Under the pieces are notes generated by a model. That model ran no database searches. It worked only from the letters and a program-made list of their open reading frames with translations, and was not told where the DNA came from. The position numbers and the translations under genes are program-made. From assembly GCA_027475525.1 (NCBI GenBank), contig JAMWFC010000077.1, positions 930,001-994,000 of the forward strand: 64,000 nucleotides of DNA, written 5' to 3'. Numbering within the stretch: the stretch's first letter is position 1; every line of letters starts with the position of its first letter. This DNA is from Macrolepiota albuminosa. Lineage: Eukaryota; Basidiomycota; Agaricomycetes; Agaricales; Agaricaceae. Shown one piece after another: positions 19,640 to 30,700 of the stretch.

Positions 19640-22600
19640 GTGCCTGGCTATCAGTCCATATATTGCTCGTTGTTTTTAAATATGCATCGTTCACAAGGTA
19701 TGCACGTATCTAATTTGGTGCGACATATCTCATGTACGGTCGACAGGGAGCCTACAGTAATTCAACCCGCGCGCTCTCGATACCTATGTGTTCTGTCGAA
19801 CGCCGAGCAATGCTCGATCTATGATACTGAGCGATGCTCGATCCGTGATACTGAACGATGCTATCGTACCTATACAGAATGCCATACTACTGTACGGTTT
19901 GATATGTGCACAAATCAGTGCACATACCTTGCAATTCAAGACTCCATGGGCAACAGGACACACACGCATTGGGTATTTTCCTTTTTTAGGGTCAACATAC
20001 CTAATCGATACTATGTTTTTTTTCGGTTCTATATGCCCTGGTTATATTATTGTAGATTTTCGACTGTTCCGGCGACGTTCAAACGATGCAGGATAACGCG
20101 ACTTTTTGTGATGCGATCCCTCATGTCCCGTCACGATTTTCTAGCGTGCCTGCGCCGATGCCACCTAGGTCCTATATTGTGTAACCGCATGATGAGGAAC
20201 AATGTATGTAATGTTACGTTTGCTGTCGAAACCTTACTGCGTGGATACCGTTTGCCTGATACGTGGCCTTGTTTGGACCAACACATCGTTATTAGCTCAA
20301 CCCTTTCTGCAGTAAAATCGTTTGTGGTACCTGGACTTAGAATATCAGGGTATTCGCATCTATCTGCGTCTAGAGCTTCCCGTAGGAGTGGTCGATTGTC
20401 CGCGCGCAAGTCCCTCGGACGTCAAAGATCGCTTCGTAAACCTAAACGTGTCCTCAGGCGACCTATAGGCGGTGGTAAAACCTATGCGTTCTCCTTTGCA
20501 CAAGTAGATACGTACATCGACGCGAGTCAGGGCAAACACAACCCGCGACACGTATTCAAATTCATCAATCATGCAGATGATGTAGGTTTGCTGTCGTACC
20601 CGATTGCTGCAGGATATGTGCATGCTAGGCTGCCTTTGTCTACCCTTTCACAACATCTCACATTGAAGCAGCTACGATCCGTAGCGCGTATACATGGGAT
20701 TGTGCTGCCTAAGCGTTTTAGAGCGTCACATCCAAGTGATTTATTTAATTCTCACAGTTGCTCGAAATGCGTTAGTTGGTCTACTGTATTGACGGCTGAA
20801 CTCAGTTCACAAGCAAGAAACACGCTGAGACGCTCTGTAGTGCGTAATCAAAAGTATGAAGTTGTTCTTGAGGCAGATGTTCGGGGCCCTGACAAGCCCG
20901 AATTTCCTCCTGCGCCTCTTACACCAAGCCTAACTACTCAAATCATACGCGACTTTTGCAACGAAACAGGTCCAGCGCAATTAGAAGAGAGTGGTTGCGC
21001 TGTTTGTGGTTTGCTGCGCCCAGTTAAGGATATGCATACTCTAAAAAGTATGAAAGGGTTTCTCGGTGTGTTATCCGCCAAAGGAGTTACCAGAGTGGAG
21101 AGGCGTTCAGGAACGGAATCTGTGAGAGAAATAAAAGGCCCGGTGTTGGATCATAGATGCAATTCTGTCTGTTCAGAGTGCAGGATCCCATTGTTGAAGG
21201 GCAAAGTTCCTAAGTATGCACTTGCAAACGGTTTTTGGATTGGTGCTGTTCCAGTTGTTTTATCCCGTTTAAATTGGGTTGAACAGCTCCTTGTCGCCAA
21301 AGTACGCAGGTCTCTCTGTTTCACACATGTGTCGTCCTCGGGTCTCAGCAAAATGAACGCACATTTGATCGCTTTTGAATCTCCCGTTGAAAAGGTTTAC
21401 CATGTACTGCCTCCTCCGAGGGCTGACATGGATGATGTTTTAGCTATTCTATTTACAGGGCCTTGTCAGCCTACTGGGGAAGATCTCAAACGATTGCCTT
21501 TGCTTGTCCGCCGAAACGCTGTGAAGCAGGCATTGGAATGGCTCAAGCTTAATCACTCTGCTTATACGGACATTGAAATATGCGATAGCAATCTTGACGA
21601 CTATCCAGAAGATACACCACCTGTAAAGGTCGTTTACAAAGAGTCTCTGGAGGAAAACAGAACAGTTGACCCTGCTGTTTACAAGGTTGATGGAGACAAT
21701 GGGGTATCAGCCGGTGATTGTCCTTTTGTCGTGCATGGACTGACGGGGGAGAGCCTATCAGCAAAAACAAAAGATGAGCTTAAAGGCATTGCTTTGAAGC
21801 ACTGGCACTCCAATGGCAAAGCACTGCTGGTTGGACATTCATCCCGTCCGGTTAATTGGATGAAGGACGCAACTGTTTATCCCCAAATGTTTCCCTGGTT
21901 GTTTCCGTATGGCTTTGGGGGTCCAGGCTGTGTAAAAGGCTGTGTCTCTGTTAAGGTTCACAAAGGCAATCTGCTCATGTATCACGATAAGCGGTTCCAG
22001 AGAGATACTGGCTTTCCCTTTGCGGCATTCAGTCATGAGCAGATCAGAGCCGCAACTACAGGGGGCTTTCTGGCGATTGAAAGAAACGACTTTGCTCATA
22101 TTGCTGAACGCATAGCAAGTCTCGACGTGGAATTACTCAAAAGTATGGCTGATCGTATGGCCAAAGGCGAGATTATCAAGCCCACGAACCAGGAGGAACA
22201 GAAATGTTTCAAAGTTATTGAAGACGTTGATGCTGTGTCGGGCCGGATCGACGGATCTCCAATAACAAAAAAGCATATGAGGAACGAGATATGGTCATTA
22301 GTGATTGACAAAGGCGCACCTTCTTGGTTTATAACGTTGTCGCCTGTGGATATCAGACACCCTATATGTTTGTACTATGCCGGTGATAATATAAAGTTTG
22401 AACCTGATGTATTATTACCTTCTGACACTGCATATCGACTTATTGCACGTAATCCTGTTGCAGGGGCCAGATTTTTTCATTTTATGGTGTCTGCTTTCAT
22501 AAAGCACGTATTGGGTGTTGATACTGAGCACGAAGGCTTGTATGGTCACACGTCTGCATACTACGGGACAGTCGAGCAGCAAGGTAGACTTACCTTGCAT

Positions 22601-25600
22601 CTGCATATGCTTCTTTGGCTTCGTGGAAGTCTATCACCTGAGGAAGCTCGTCGGAAAATCATGGACCCCTCATCTGACTTTCAGAGGGCCCTAGTAGAAT
22701 ATCTGGAATCTGCCTTCACCGGCGACTTCCTTACAGGGACGATGGACCAAGTAATAGATAACATTGAAAAATCCAAGAAGATGCCAGAATATATTGATCC
22801 CACACGGACGATGCCCCAGCCCCCTCCTCCCGATCATTTGTGTCGGAGTAAACAAGAAACTTCAATCAACAGACTCCCAGTACCAACAGCCCGTGATGCT
22901 TCTACGGACAGTATACCCGATGCTGGTCAATCTGACCCTCAGGCACTGCCCCAGGAGTGTGTCGGATGTGAGGAGACATCTAATTGGTGGACTCAATTCC
23001 GTAACACTGTAGATGACATTGTATTTAGGTCAAATGTGCATACCTGCCATACATCATATAAGAAGGACGGAAGTAAAAAATTAGGCAAAGAGAATAAAGG
23101 ATGTCTAGACAACAAATGGGGCAGATGTAAGGCTCGGTTTCCCAAAGAACTCTTCCAACAGACTGAAGTCGACCCTCTAACAGGTGCGCTCAATATGCGT
23201 AAAGCGGAACCATGGCTGAATACATTCACCGCATCTTTGAGTTATTTGTTTAGATGCAACACTGATGTAACTAGTCTTCGTTCGGGAACGGCGGTCAGGG
23301 GTGTCCTTTTATATGTCACTAAATATATAACTAAATCATCGCTTAAAACGTACACAGCATTTGAGGCCGTTGGCACAGTGCTCACAAAATACCAAGATAT
23401 TGTTAACGGACCTCTCCCACAGCAAGAAAAAGCAAGGTCTCTCATGACAAAAATGGCCAATGTAATGAGTGCAAAGTCAGAAATGGGTTCCCCGATGATA
23501 TGTATGTACCTTCTTGGTAACCCCGATCATTACACCGACCATAAATTCACCAATCTTCATTGGCCCAGCTTCGTCCGCGAGGTCAAACGTGCTTGGCCCG
23601 AAGATCAGCCAACTGACAGTTCATACGGGTCTGACAAAATAGCGATCATCAGAAAGAAAGGCCGAGTAGTGGGACTATCTCCTGTGTTTGACTACATATA
23701 CCGTGGCATAGAATTGCGCAACATGACATTGTACGAATGGGCTTCTAGATGCGAACGAGTAAAATCAACTCGTAGAGGGAACAAAAGTTCCAAGTCTAAA
23801 ACGGCCAACACACTGACCGTCAACTTTACAGACGATCATCCCTTGTCGGACTCTCATGCTACCCTTGTGTATCCGCCAGGGCAGAAGCGCGTGCCCAATT
23901 TCATAGGTCCTACTCTTCCAAGGCGTGATAAAGGGGATAGAGACGAATACTGCGTCACAATGCTTACCTTATTCAAGCCTTGGCGTTCAGGTGCTGATTT
24001 AAAAAACAAGTATGATTTATGGAGCGCAGCATTCGACAGCCACCATTTTACCGAGAGGCAATTGTGTCTTATGGCTAATATGAATATTAAGTATGAGTGT
24101 ATGGATGCCCGTGACGACTTCTATGCACAACTGAAGCGAGGCGGTATGGCATTCCCGGGAATGGACAATTCAGTTTCCAATATCAGAGATATCGAACAAA
24201 AGGATTATGTGGACGACGAAGATAACGGACAACCTGAGGACTACGGGATAGACCTTGACTGTAGTAATGAGATTGGCAAAACCGAATTAAAACGTCGGAG
24301 AGACATGGCTATTATGACTTCCACCATGACGAACCTGAATTGGGATAAGCCTGTAATGGCCCAAACCTCCCCTGATACAACGAAGCATTCACCTTCGGTG
24401 TCAGACATGCCCGGTACTTACTGGAGACATAAGGTCAGTGAAACTCGTGCGTCCATATTAAAAGATAGGCAAAAAGACATGTTGTCTGTTCGTGAACAGC
24501 GCGTTGGAAGATCAGATGAACAAAACAAGCCGGGCATTGTGGAAGTATGTGATCGTAGTTTCCTAGAGAAAAAACATTTAAATATCAAATGGGAACCCAC
24601 CATATCCGAAATTACTACCAGTTTCAATCTCAATGAGGAACAAACCAGAGCATTTAGAATAGTGGCTAACCACGCTGCCACTTCTAACCCCGAACAGTTG
24701 AGAATGTATATGGGGGGTATGGGGGGCACCGGGAAAACACAGGTGCTTAAAGCGCTGTCCCAATACTTTGCAGCCCGTGGAGAATCTCATAGGTTTGCAG
24801 TGGTTGCTCCTACCGGCACTGCAGCATCACTGTTAGGTGGATCGACTTACCATTATCTGTTTGGAATTAATGATATGGTACGTGACTCTCCGGCACAACT
24901 GGCTCAAGTAAAGTCACGCCTTATCGGGGTGCAATATGTATTTTTCGACGAAGTATCCATGTTGTCTTGCAGGGATATGTACAAGATATCAGCGCGCCTT
25001 ACTCAGATTACAGGTCTGTCGCACCTCCCTTTTGGCGGTATGAACATGGTGTTTGCTGGCGATTTTGCCCAGCTGCCGCCAGTAACTGGCCGTGAGAATG
25101 CAGCGCTGTACAGTCGCAGTGTGGGTATGCGATCTATCGATCTGAACGAACAAAAGGCTGCATTGGGTAAAGCAGTTTGGCACCAGGTTACTGCAGTAGT
25201 CATATTGAGACAGAATATGAGACAGACAATGCAAAGTCCAGACGACAAATCCTTTAGAACGGCCCTCGCTAACATGAGGTATCGAGCATGCACCAAAGAC
25301 GATATCCAGTTCCTGGAGTCTCGGCGAGTCTCCAATCTTTCAGACTCCTCGCTTCTCAATGATGACTTCCGTAATGTGTCTATCATAACAGCACACAACA
25401 TAGATAAAGATGCTGTCAATGTGGTTGGAAGTAGTAGATTTGCCCTGGAGAGTGGGCTCGAGCTGACAGATTTCTTTAGCGAAGATACTGTACTTGACAA
25501 GGGTGACGAGAGCACATGCAAAGGTAAAGGTCGAGGAGCATCAGGTAGAAACAGAGTTCCTCTACACTCCTCTATTCAGAATATTTTATGGGAGCAGCCT

Positions 25601-27331
25601 CCTTCATCCACATCTGGTCAAGTTGCAGGCAAACTGTCGCTATGCGTCGGCTTACCTATTATCATCAAGACTAACATTGCCACAGAGCTCTGTATCACAA
25701 ATGGTCAAGAAGGTTACGTATATGGATGGAAGTCGTGTACGGGTTCTGTTGGTCAACGTATGATAGACACGCTGTTTGTAAAACTGAAGAATCCACCGCA
25801 CCACGTACAGATAGAAGGTCTTTCTGAAGACGTAGTACCAATAACTAGAAGCACAGTTTCGACTGAATGCAGTCTACCTAACGATCAAAAGATTACAATT
25901 TCGCGATCACAAGTCGAAATACTCGTCAACTATGCTATAACCGATTACGCTAGCCAAGGGAAGACTAGGCCTTTCAATCCTGTTGACTTGTTCAAATGTC
26001 AATCCCATCAGGCTTACTATACAGCACTGTCCCGAAGCGCTACTGCAGCCGGAACTATTATAATACGCGGATTTGACAGAACCGTCATTCAAGGAAAAGC
26101 AACTGGCGCACTACGCCAGGAGTTCCGGGATTTGGAGTTGCTGGATGAGATAACAAGGCTGAGGTATGTAGGGAAGCTGCCAAAGGGTTTCCATGACGCT
26201 CCAAGACGGTCCGATTTGATAGCATCATTTAGACGATGCAAAAGCGACACCTACTTTCCTCCTCATTTGCATCCGTCCCTGAGATGGAGTAAAAACGATC
26301 AATTTGATGATTCAGGGTACATAGACATAAATTGGCATATAATATCAAGAGAAAGGCCACTGCAAGAAAGACCATTGCCCAAAAACACTTTCGTTCCTGC
26401 CAGAGGGGCCAAGGTATATAAGGATCCATGTAGCACAGGAAAACGGAAGATACAGGAAGATATTGAGCATGGTCCAAGCAAACGCCGACGGTTGAGTCAC
26501 GCAGATAGTCTGTCTATTTTGCAAGGTACTTGTCCCCCCTTTGCCTGTTCATGGAAGCTGAACAGTTGCGCATACGATTCCGTATTGTCTATTATATACA
26601 ACTTATGGCGAGAAGACCCTCTAGAATGGTCTCGAAAGCTTAGTACATCGAGCCCGCGTCTAAACAAACATCTAGTGAAAGATTTCCATAGTATCGCGCC
26701 GGGAGATCATGAGGCCCTTGAGGAGACCAGGGAATGGCTTCGGACCAAGCTGTCTCAGAGGAATCACAGAGAGTTCCCATTTGGTGAATACACGTCTGTA
26801 CACTCTTTGATTAACGAACTATCTGTCAACGCGTCAGATGTGCTTGATTCGTTTATGGTCTGTCCAGCTCACCATGCCACGGCCCGTCGGAGAGTTAAAT
26901 CAAAATCAGTAATGATCATACTGACGCCAGGAAGACCATCCATTCGTGAGCATGTTGATGATTTTTGGTGCTATACAAGCACAAGGTGTGATTCGTGTGC
27001 GAGACGACTAATCAAGGTTTCTCAGTTTTTGATGGCTCCTCCGATTGTCTATTTCGATATATCAAGCGTATCAGTTAATGTGGATAAGAGGCTTGAAATC
27101 ACGACGGTTGATTCTGCGAGTGTGAGTAAGTACATACTAAAAGGAGTTATATATTTTGGCAACTCTCATTTTTCAAGCCGCTACGTATCTGCATCCAACG
27201 AATCTTGGTATCACGACGGATTGACAACTGGACATAAAATGATAAGGGAAAGTGAATCTACTAGCTCGATCGATATGTCAAAGTGCAATTCCAGAACAGC
27301 CACGTTGGCTGTATACATCAGGACGGAGTGA
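19640..27331 (+). CDS. Helitron Rep-helicase with extra C-terminal domain
   Basis: Single frame of 2563 codons without introns. In order: a zinc-finger-like Cys region (about residues 350-470), a DUF6570-like region (about 480-620), the Helitron-like N domain with a HUH-type motif LHLHMLLW (about 986) and the two-tyrosine motif YVTKYITK (about 1224), then a Pif1-type helicase with Walker A GGMGGTGKT (about 1692), Walker B FFDEVS (about 1768) and later superfamily 1 motifs. About 200 further residues follow, starting at NSCAYDSVLSIIYNLW (about 2308), which resembles the cysteine box of a papain-fold or ubiquitin-protease-like domain. Rep would nick and join DNA ends during rolling-circle transposition. 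The frame is open throughout, so the element may be recent. The true start may be one of the later ATGs (19682 or about 20110). Confidence 0.93.
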   Translation: MPGYQSIYCSLFLNMHRSQGMHVSNLVRHISCTVDREPTVIQPARSRYLCVLSNAEQCSIYDTERCSIRDTERCYRTYTECHTTVRFDMCTNQCTYLAIQDSMGNRTHTHWVFSFFRVNIPNRYYVFFRFYMPWLYYCRFSTVPATFKRCRITRLFVMRSLMSRHDFLACLRRCHLGPILCNRMMRNNVCNVTFAVETLLRGYRLPDTWPCLDQHIVISSTLSAVKSFVVPGLRISGYSHLSASRASRRSGRLSARKSLGRQRSLRKPKRVLRRPIGGGKTYAFSFAQVDTYIDASQGKHNPRHVFKFINHADDVGLLSYPIAAGYVHARLPLSTLSQHLTLKQLRSVARIHGIVLPKRFRASHPSDLFNSHSCSKCVSWSTVLTAELSSQARNTLRRSVVRNQKYEVVLEADVRGPDKPEFPPAPLTPSLTTQIIRDFCNETGPAQLEESGCAVCGLLRPVKDMHTLKSMKGFLGVLSAKGVTRVERRSGTESVREIKGPVLDHRCNSVCSECRIPLLKGKVPKYALANGFWIGAVPVVLSRLNWVEQLLVAKVRRSLCFTHVSSSGLSKMNAHLIAFESPVEKVYHVLPPPRADMDDVLAILFTGPCQPTGEDLKRLPLLVRRNAVKQALEWLKLNHSAYTDIEICDSNLDDYPEDTPPVKVVYKESLEENRTVDPAVYKVDGDNGVSAGDCPFVVHGLTGESLSAKTKDELKGIALKHWHSNGKALLVGHSSRPVNWMKDATVYPQMFPWLFPYGFGGPGCVKGCVSVKVHKGNLLMYHDKRFQRDTGFPFAAFSHEQIRAATTGGFLAIERNDFAHIAERIASLDVELLKSMADRMAKGEIIKPTNQEEQKCFKVIEDVDAVSGRIDGSPITKKHMRNEIWSLVIDKGAPSWFITLSPVDIRHPICLYYAGDNIKFEPDVLLPSDTAYRLIARNPVAGARFFHFMVSAFIKHVLGVDTEHEGLYGHTSAYYGTVEQQGRLTLHLHMLLWLRGSLSPEEARRKIMDPSSDFQRALVEYLESAFTGDFLTGTMDQVIDNIEKSKKMPEYIDPTRTMPQPPPPDHLCRSKQETSINRLPVPTARDASTDSIPDAGQSDPQALPQECVGCEETSNWWTQFRNTVDDIVFRSNVHTCHTSYKKDGSKKLGKENKGCLDNKWGRCKARFPKELFQQTEVDPLTGALNMRKAEPWLNTFTASLSYLFRCNTDVTSLRSGTAVRGVLLYVTKYITKSSLKTYTAFEAVGTVLTKYQDIVNGPLPQQEKARSLMTKMANVMSAKSEMGSPMICMYLLGNPDHYTDHKFTNLHWPSFVREVKRAWPEDQPTDSSYGSDKIAIIRKKGRVVGLSPVFDYIYRGIELRNMTLYEWASRCERVKSTRRGNKSSKSKTANTLTVNFTDDHPLSDSHATLVYPPGQKRVPNFIGPTLPRRDKGDRDEYCVTMLTLFKPWRSGADLKNKYDLWSAAFDSHHFTERQLCLMANMNIKYECMDARDDFYAQLKRGGMAFPGMDNSVSNIRDIEQKDYVDDEDNGQPEDYGIDLDCSNEIGKTELKRRRDMAIMTSTMTNLNWDKPVMAQTSPDTTKHSPSVSDMPGTYWRHKVSETRASILKDRQKDMLSVREQRVGRSDEQNKPGIVEVCDRSFLEKKHLNIKWEPTISEITTSFNLNEEQTRAFRIVANHAATSNPEQLRMYMGGMGGTGKTQVLKALSQYFAARGESHRFAVVAPTGTAASLLGGSTYHYLFGINDMVRDSPAQLAQVKSRLIGVQYVFFDEVSMLSCRDMYKISARLTQITGLSHLPFGGMNMVFAGDFAQLPPVTGRENAALYSRSVGMRSIDLNEQKAALGKAVWHQVTAVVILRQNMRQTMQSPDDKSFRTALANMRYRACTKDDIQFLESRRVSNLSDSSLLNDDFRNVSIITAHNIDKDAVNVVGSSRFALESGLELTDFFSEDTVLDKGDESTCKGKGRGASGRNRVPLHSSIQNILWEQPPSSTSGQVAGKLSLCVGLPIIIKTNIATELCITNGQEGYVYGWKSCTGSVGQRMIDTLFVKLKNPPHHVQIEGLSEDVVPITRSTVSTECSLPNDQKITISRSQVEILVNYAITDYASQGKTRPFNPVDLFKCQSHQAYYTALSRSATAAGTIIIRGFDRTVIQGKATGALRQEFRDLELLDEITRLRYVGKLPKGFHDAPRRSDLIASFRRCKSDTYFPPHLHPSLRWSKNDQFDDSGYIDINWHIISRERPLQERPLPKNTFVPARGAKVYKDPCSTGKRKIQEDIEHGPSKRRRLSHADSLSILQGTCPPFACSWKLNSCAYDSVLSIIYNLWREDPLEWSRKLSTSSPRLNKHLVKDFHSIAPGDHEALEETREWLRTKLSQRNHREFPFGEYTSVHSLINELSVNASDVLDSFMVCPAHHATARRRVKSKSVMIILTPGRPSIREHVDDFWCYTSTRCDSCARRLIKVSQFLMAPPIVYFDISSVSVNVDKRLEITTVDSASVSKYILKGVIYFGNSHFSSRYVSASNESWYHDGLTTGHKMIRESESTSSIDMSKCNSRTATLAVYIRTE

Positions 27332-27341
27332 TCACGTCAAC

Positions 27342-27500
27342 GGACTGGCATATTACATAAATCATCGCTGGAGCTTGCATAAAATATAACGGAGTGGCAG
27401 ATTACATAAATCGTCGCTGGAGCAGCCGCTTACATAAAATATTGCTGTAGCAACAGCTTACGTAAACCATAGCTGGAGCGATAGCTTACAGCAGCAGGGT
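27342..27500 (-). repeat. Inverted copies of the 28-base repeat after the helicase
   Basis: Four to five degenerate units such as GCTTACATAAANNATYGCTGGAGC, the reverse complement of the unit at 19166. The array starts just past the helicase stop codon. Confidence 0.85.
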
Positions 27501-27521
27501 ACTATAGCTTGAGATAAATAC

Positions 27522-27541
27522 AAACACTGGCTCGAGTGTTT
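27522..27541. other. Short hairpin after the inverted repeats
   Basis: AAACACT and AGTGTTT form a 7-base stem around a 6-base loop, followed by a T/A tail. Helitrons carry a hairpin near the 3' end, but no CTRR terminus is visible, so this is only a candidate end. Confidence 0.35.
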
Positions 27542-27738
27542 TTATAGGCTACTGCGTGGTAAACAACTTAACAATCTTAATCTTTTGAAGCACTGGAGAC
27601 ACTGGATATACCATCTTATTTGATGGTCTACACGATATTAAGTTTACAAAAGAAAAAAATAAAATAAACAACCGCGCCACGAGATAAACTACAATATATA
27701 TTTAAAAAATCGCTAGGACCGCCGGATTCGCTTAGCAG

Positions 27739-30700
27739 CTAGATTACGCGAATGAGTACAATATTGATATCTGTACAGAGCAACTCACCGGGCCTGTCCG
27801 ATGATTCGTCGTCACTGCTTGAGCTACTCGAAGTATCACTTTGGCTGGGACTACGGGGGCTGGGAGGACGGGGGCTGGTACTACGGGGGGGCGTGTTTGT
27901 AGGAGCGAGTACAGGAGATTCGGGGGGGGTGTCGCTGATATAACCGACATCAGGGCAGGCATTGTAAGATTTCAAGTCATCAACAGAAAATTCGACCCAG
28001 CAAGACAAGTCGGCGTCCTCGTCGCGTCGGGGATTGACATTTGTGAGCGTGACGCCGAGTTGGCGTGCAATCGTGAAGTCGCGCCAAACATAACCGTCGA
28101 TGTACGGATAAGCTGAGGAAGGATGAGAAATGTCAGGACTTAGACGCAGAAAACACTCACAAAAGTCAACTGTAGGAACTCTGCGAACAATGTATCTGCT
28201 TCCCCTCCATGCAAACGTCAATTCGGCAGGATCGACATCGGAAGCACCAAGACGCGGACGGACGAGGGTGTATGCCTTCCAGGCAGGTCCATCGCGGAGG
28301 ACGGATTGAATGTTGATACAAGTTGTTGACGGTGGGGTGTTTGCGTCGGACCCGCGTAAATTATTCAGCCACGCGAGCTTTTTGTAGTGCATAAGTACAC
28401 AAGCATGTGTAGCCAGGAATCGAGACGATATGTATTCAAGCGCAGGCAGACCCGTTATGACACTGCCATCGGACTCGCTTTCAAGTTCGTGATTGGAGAA
28501 GAACCAGTACATAAGCCTTCGCGCGCGGACCCGGTTTTTGACGGACACCTCAAAGGATCGAAGGTCGCCGCTCCAAGCATAGTTCGTAGACACAAGTGCA
28601 TCATGCAACTCAAAATAGTTGCATAGACAAAGAAGGATCAGCACACCGTCCCATGAGTTTGTGTCCGGAACATGACCATGGTCGTAATCTGCACATACGT
28701 GAACAGTATAAACAGATGTGGTGGTGACTACACGTACCGTGTTCGGTCACAGAGTCGACGAGAACAAGGACAAAATAGGTGAGGAGGCGCATTAGCACCG
28801 TGTATGAGGCGGAGGCGTGGTCGGTGTTGGATATTGATGTGGAAGCAACGTAATGGTGATATAAGCCGATTATCGAGGCAGCGAGAGTCGATGTGTTGTA
28901 GAAATGACCCCCGCGGCATATTGTTGGTATGGGAGTAACTACGGCGTGAGGTAGACACGGGCGCATAATGCTGTAATAATATATTATCAGTAAATAATAT
29001 AAGGAAAAGAAATAACCAGTGGACAAACAGCATGGAACCCGGCTGCAGAACAAGTAGCTCGACGTCCCACTTTTCATCGTTTGGCTTTCTGGTGTAAAAA
29101 TCGTTAACGTAAAGATCCCAGTCTCCGAAGTCATCGTAATTTCCAGATTTGGGCGACGCCACGAACCACAACTTCGTGCCAGTCTCGACGAAGACAAAGG
29201 TAGCAAAACCATTGGCATCGATGTGCCAGTAATGGTGGGTTCCGCTGGTAGATGCTAGATTCCATCGCATATCCGAAATTGGATAAAAATCCTCCACTTT
29301 ACAGTACCCGTGACCTTGAACTTTTCCCCAGACAGCTGAGTCGCTTGAGAACGGGAGGCGCGGAAAAGTTTCTAGGGAAGCAGGGATATCCAAAGCACTT
29401 AATGATCTTGGGTACGAAGATTCCAGTGTCCTTAGAAGATCTCGAGGGGTTGCATGCTTCAAGCGTTCGGTACCAGATATGGTGAAATCTGCAGGAAAAA
29501 ATAAAACAAATTAAATTAAATTAAATACAACAACAACAACAATAATAATAAAACAAAGGAGAACGTACCATGCACCTGGATAACATTGTCCAGGACACAT
29601 ACATCTGATAAGGAGCGCGCATTGAAGCCCGGGTCAATATGCTGGTTCCCAATAACAAGAATGCATGATTGCGATGCCAATATTTTCGAGAGAGCAAGCG
29701 GAGATGAAGAGTGATACTCGGTTTGAGTCATCACCTTCACGGACGAGGGTCGATCCCGACGAGCAATAGATGCGGCATACATTCTGCGAAACCAAAGAAG
29801 GTCCCTGTCAAGCTACAGAGCAGTGAACGGAAGGCTACTATAACGGAATAGAATATATACGCACGTGAAATTTTGGCGTGTATTCAAATACCCCATTGCT
29901 GCCAGTCAAAGGTATTTGTACGGCGTCCCCTTCACGGAGGATCCATGATTCTGAGAGATCGAGACGATTCGGTTTTTTGACCATATGGCTATCCTCATCA
30001 TCCTAAACCCAGAATCACAACCAGTTGACCAATACATAGACAGTCACTCACCGTAGACTCAAGGGTCAGGTCAATATAACCCCGATCTGTCTCAACATTT
30101 TCAAGGGGTGAAGCAACCGCCGTTACCTCAGCAGAGTCATTGGAGGAATCGCTAGCGCCATCCGAGTCCAACATGGGAGACTCGCTCGCGCTATCTGAGT
30201 CAACGTGCGCCTTACTCGTAAAGTTTCTTTTCCTCTTCCTAGGCGTCAAGGGTGCCGTACTACGTCGCTTGTTTTTAGCCGCAATACGCGCCGATTTTCT
30301 CCGGTTGTTTTTAGAAGTCTTAGCGGGGCCGACAGTCACCACCGGTTCGGGAGAAGGCAGGTCGTCGTTAACTGTTGTCTCGGAGGCGTTGACCAAAGTT
30401 AATGAACCAATACCGGTAACTACGGGTGTCATCTGCTCTCCATCCGGTGCTTCTGTATTGGGAAGAGGTGCCCCAGTAGCAGGTGCCATATTAGAATTGG
30501 TATGATTGACCTCACGGTCACCTGCAGGGGAATCCTCGACGTTCGAAACGTCGGGCGTCACGTCCATAGGGTCTGGTTCAGGGGAATTCTCAACGTCACG
30601 ATTGGAAATAACGGGCGATACGTCCATAGCGTCCTCCGACGCACGGACGTTATTTGGAGAGGAAGGTACATCGGTTAACTGGTTGAGGTTTTCGGAACCT

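Larger units (their letters stand above)
13907..27541 (+). mobile_element. Putative large Helitron-related unit bracketed by 28-base repeats
   Basis: The span holds a Rep-helicase gene and two divergent spliced genes of unknown function. The same 28-base repeat lies forward at 13907-14012, forward at 19166-19529 and inverted at 27342-27500. Forward at one edge and inverted at the other looks like subterminal repeats of a transposon. The middle array may instead be the true left edge of a smaller unit (19.2-27.5 kb). A 7-base hairpin at 27522-27541 could be a Helitron-type 3' hairpin, but no CTRR end follows it. The exact ends are not established. Confidence 0.45.

Noticed and set aside
27522..27541. 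Definite Helitron 3' terminus
   Set aside because: A hairpin is present, but no CTRR end follows, so it is listed only as a weak candidate.
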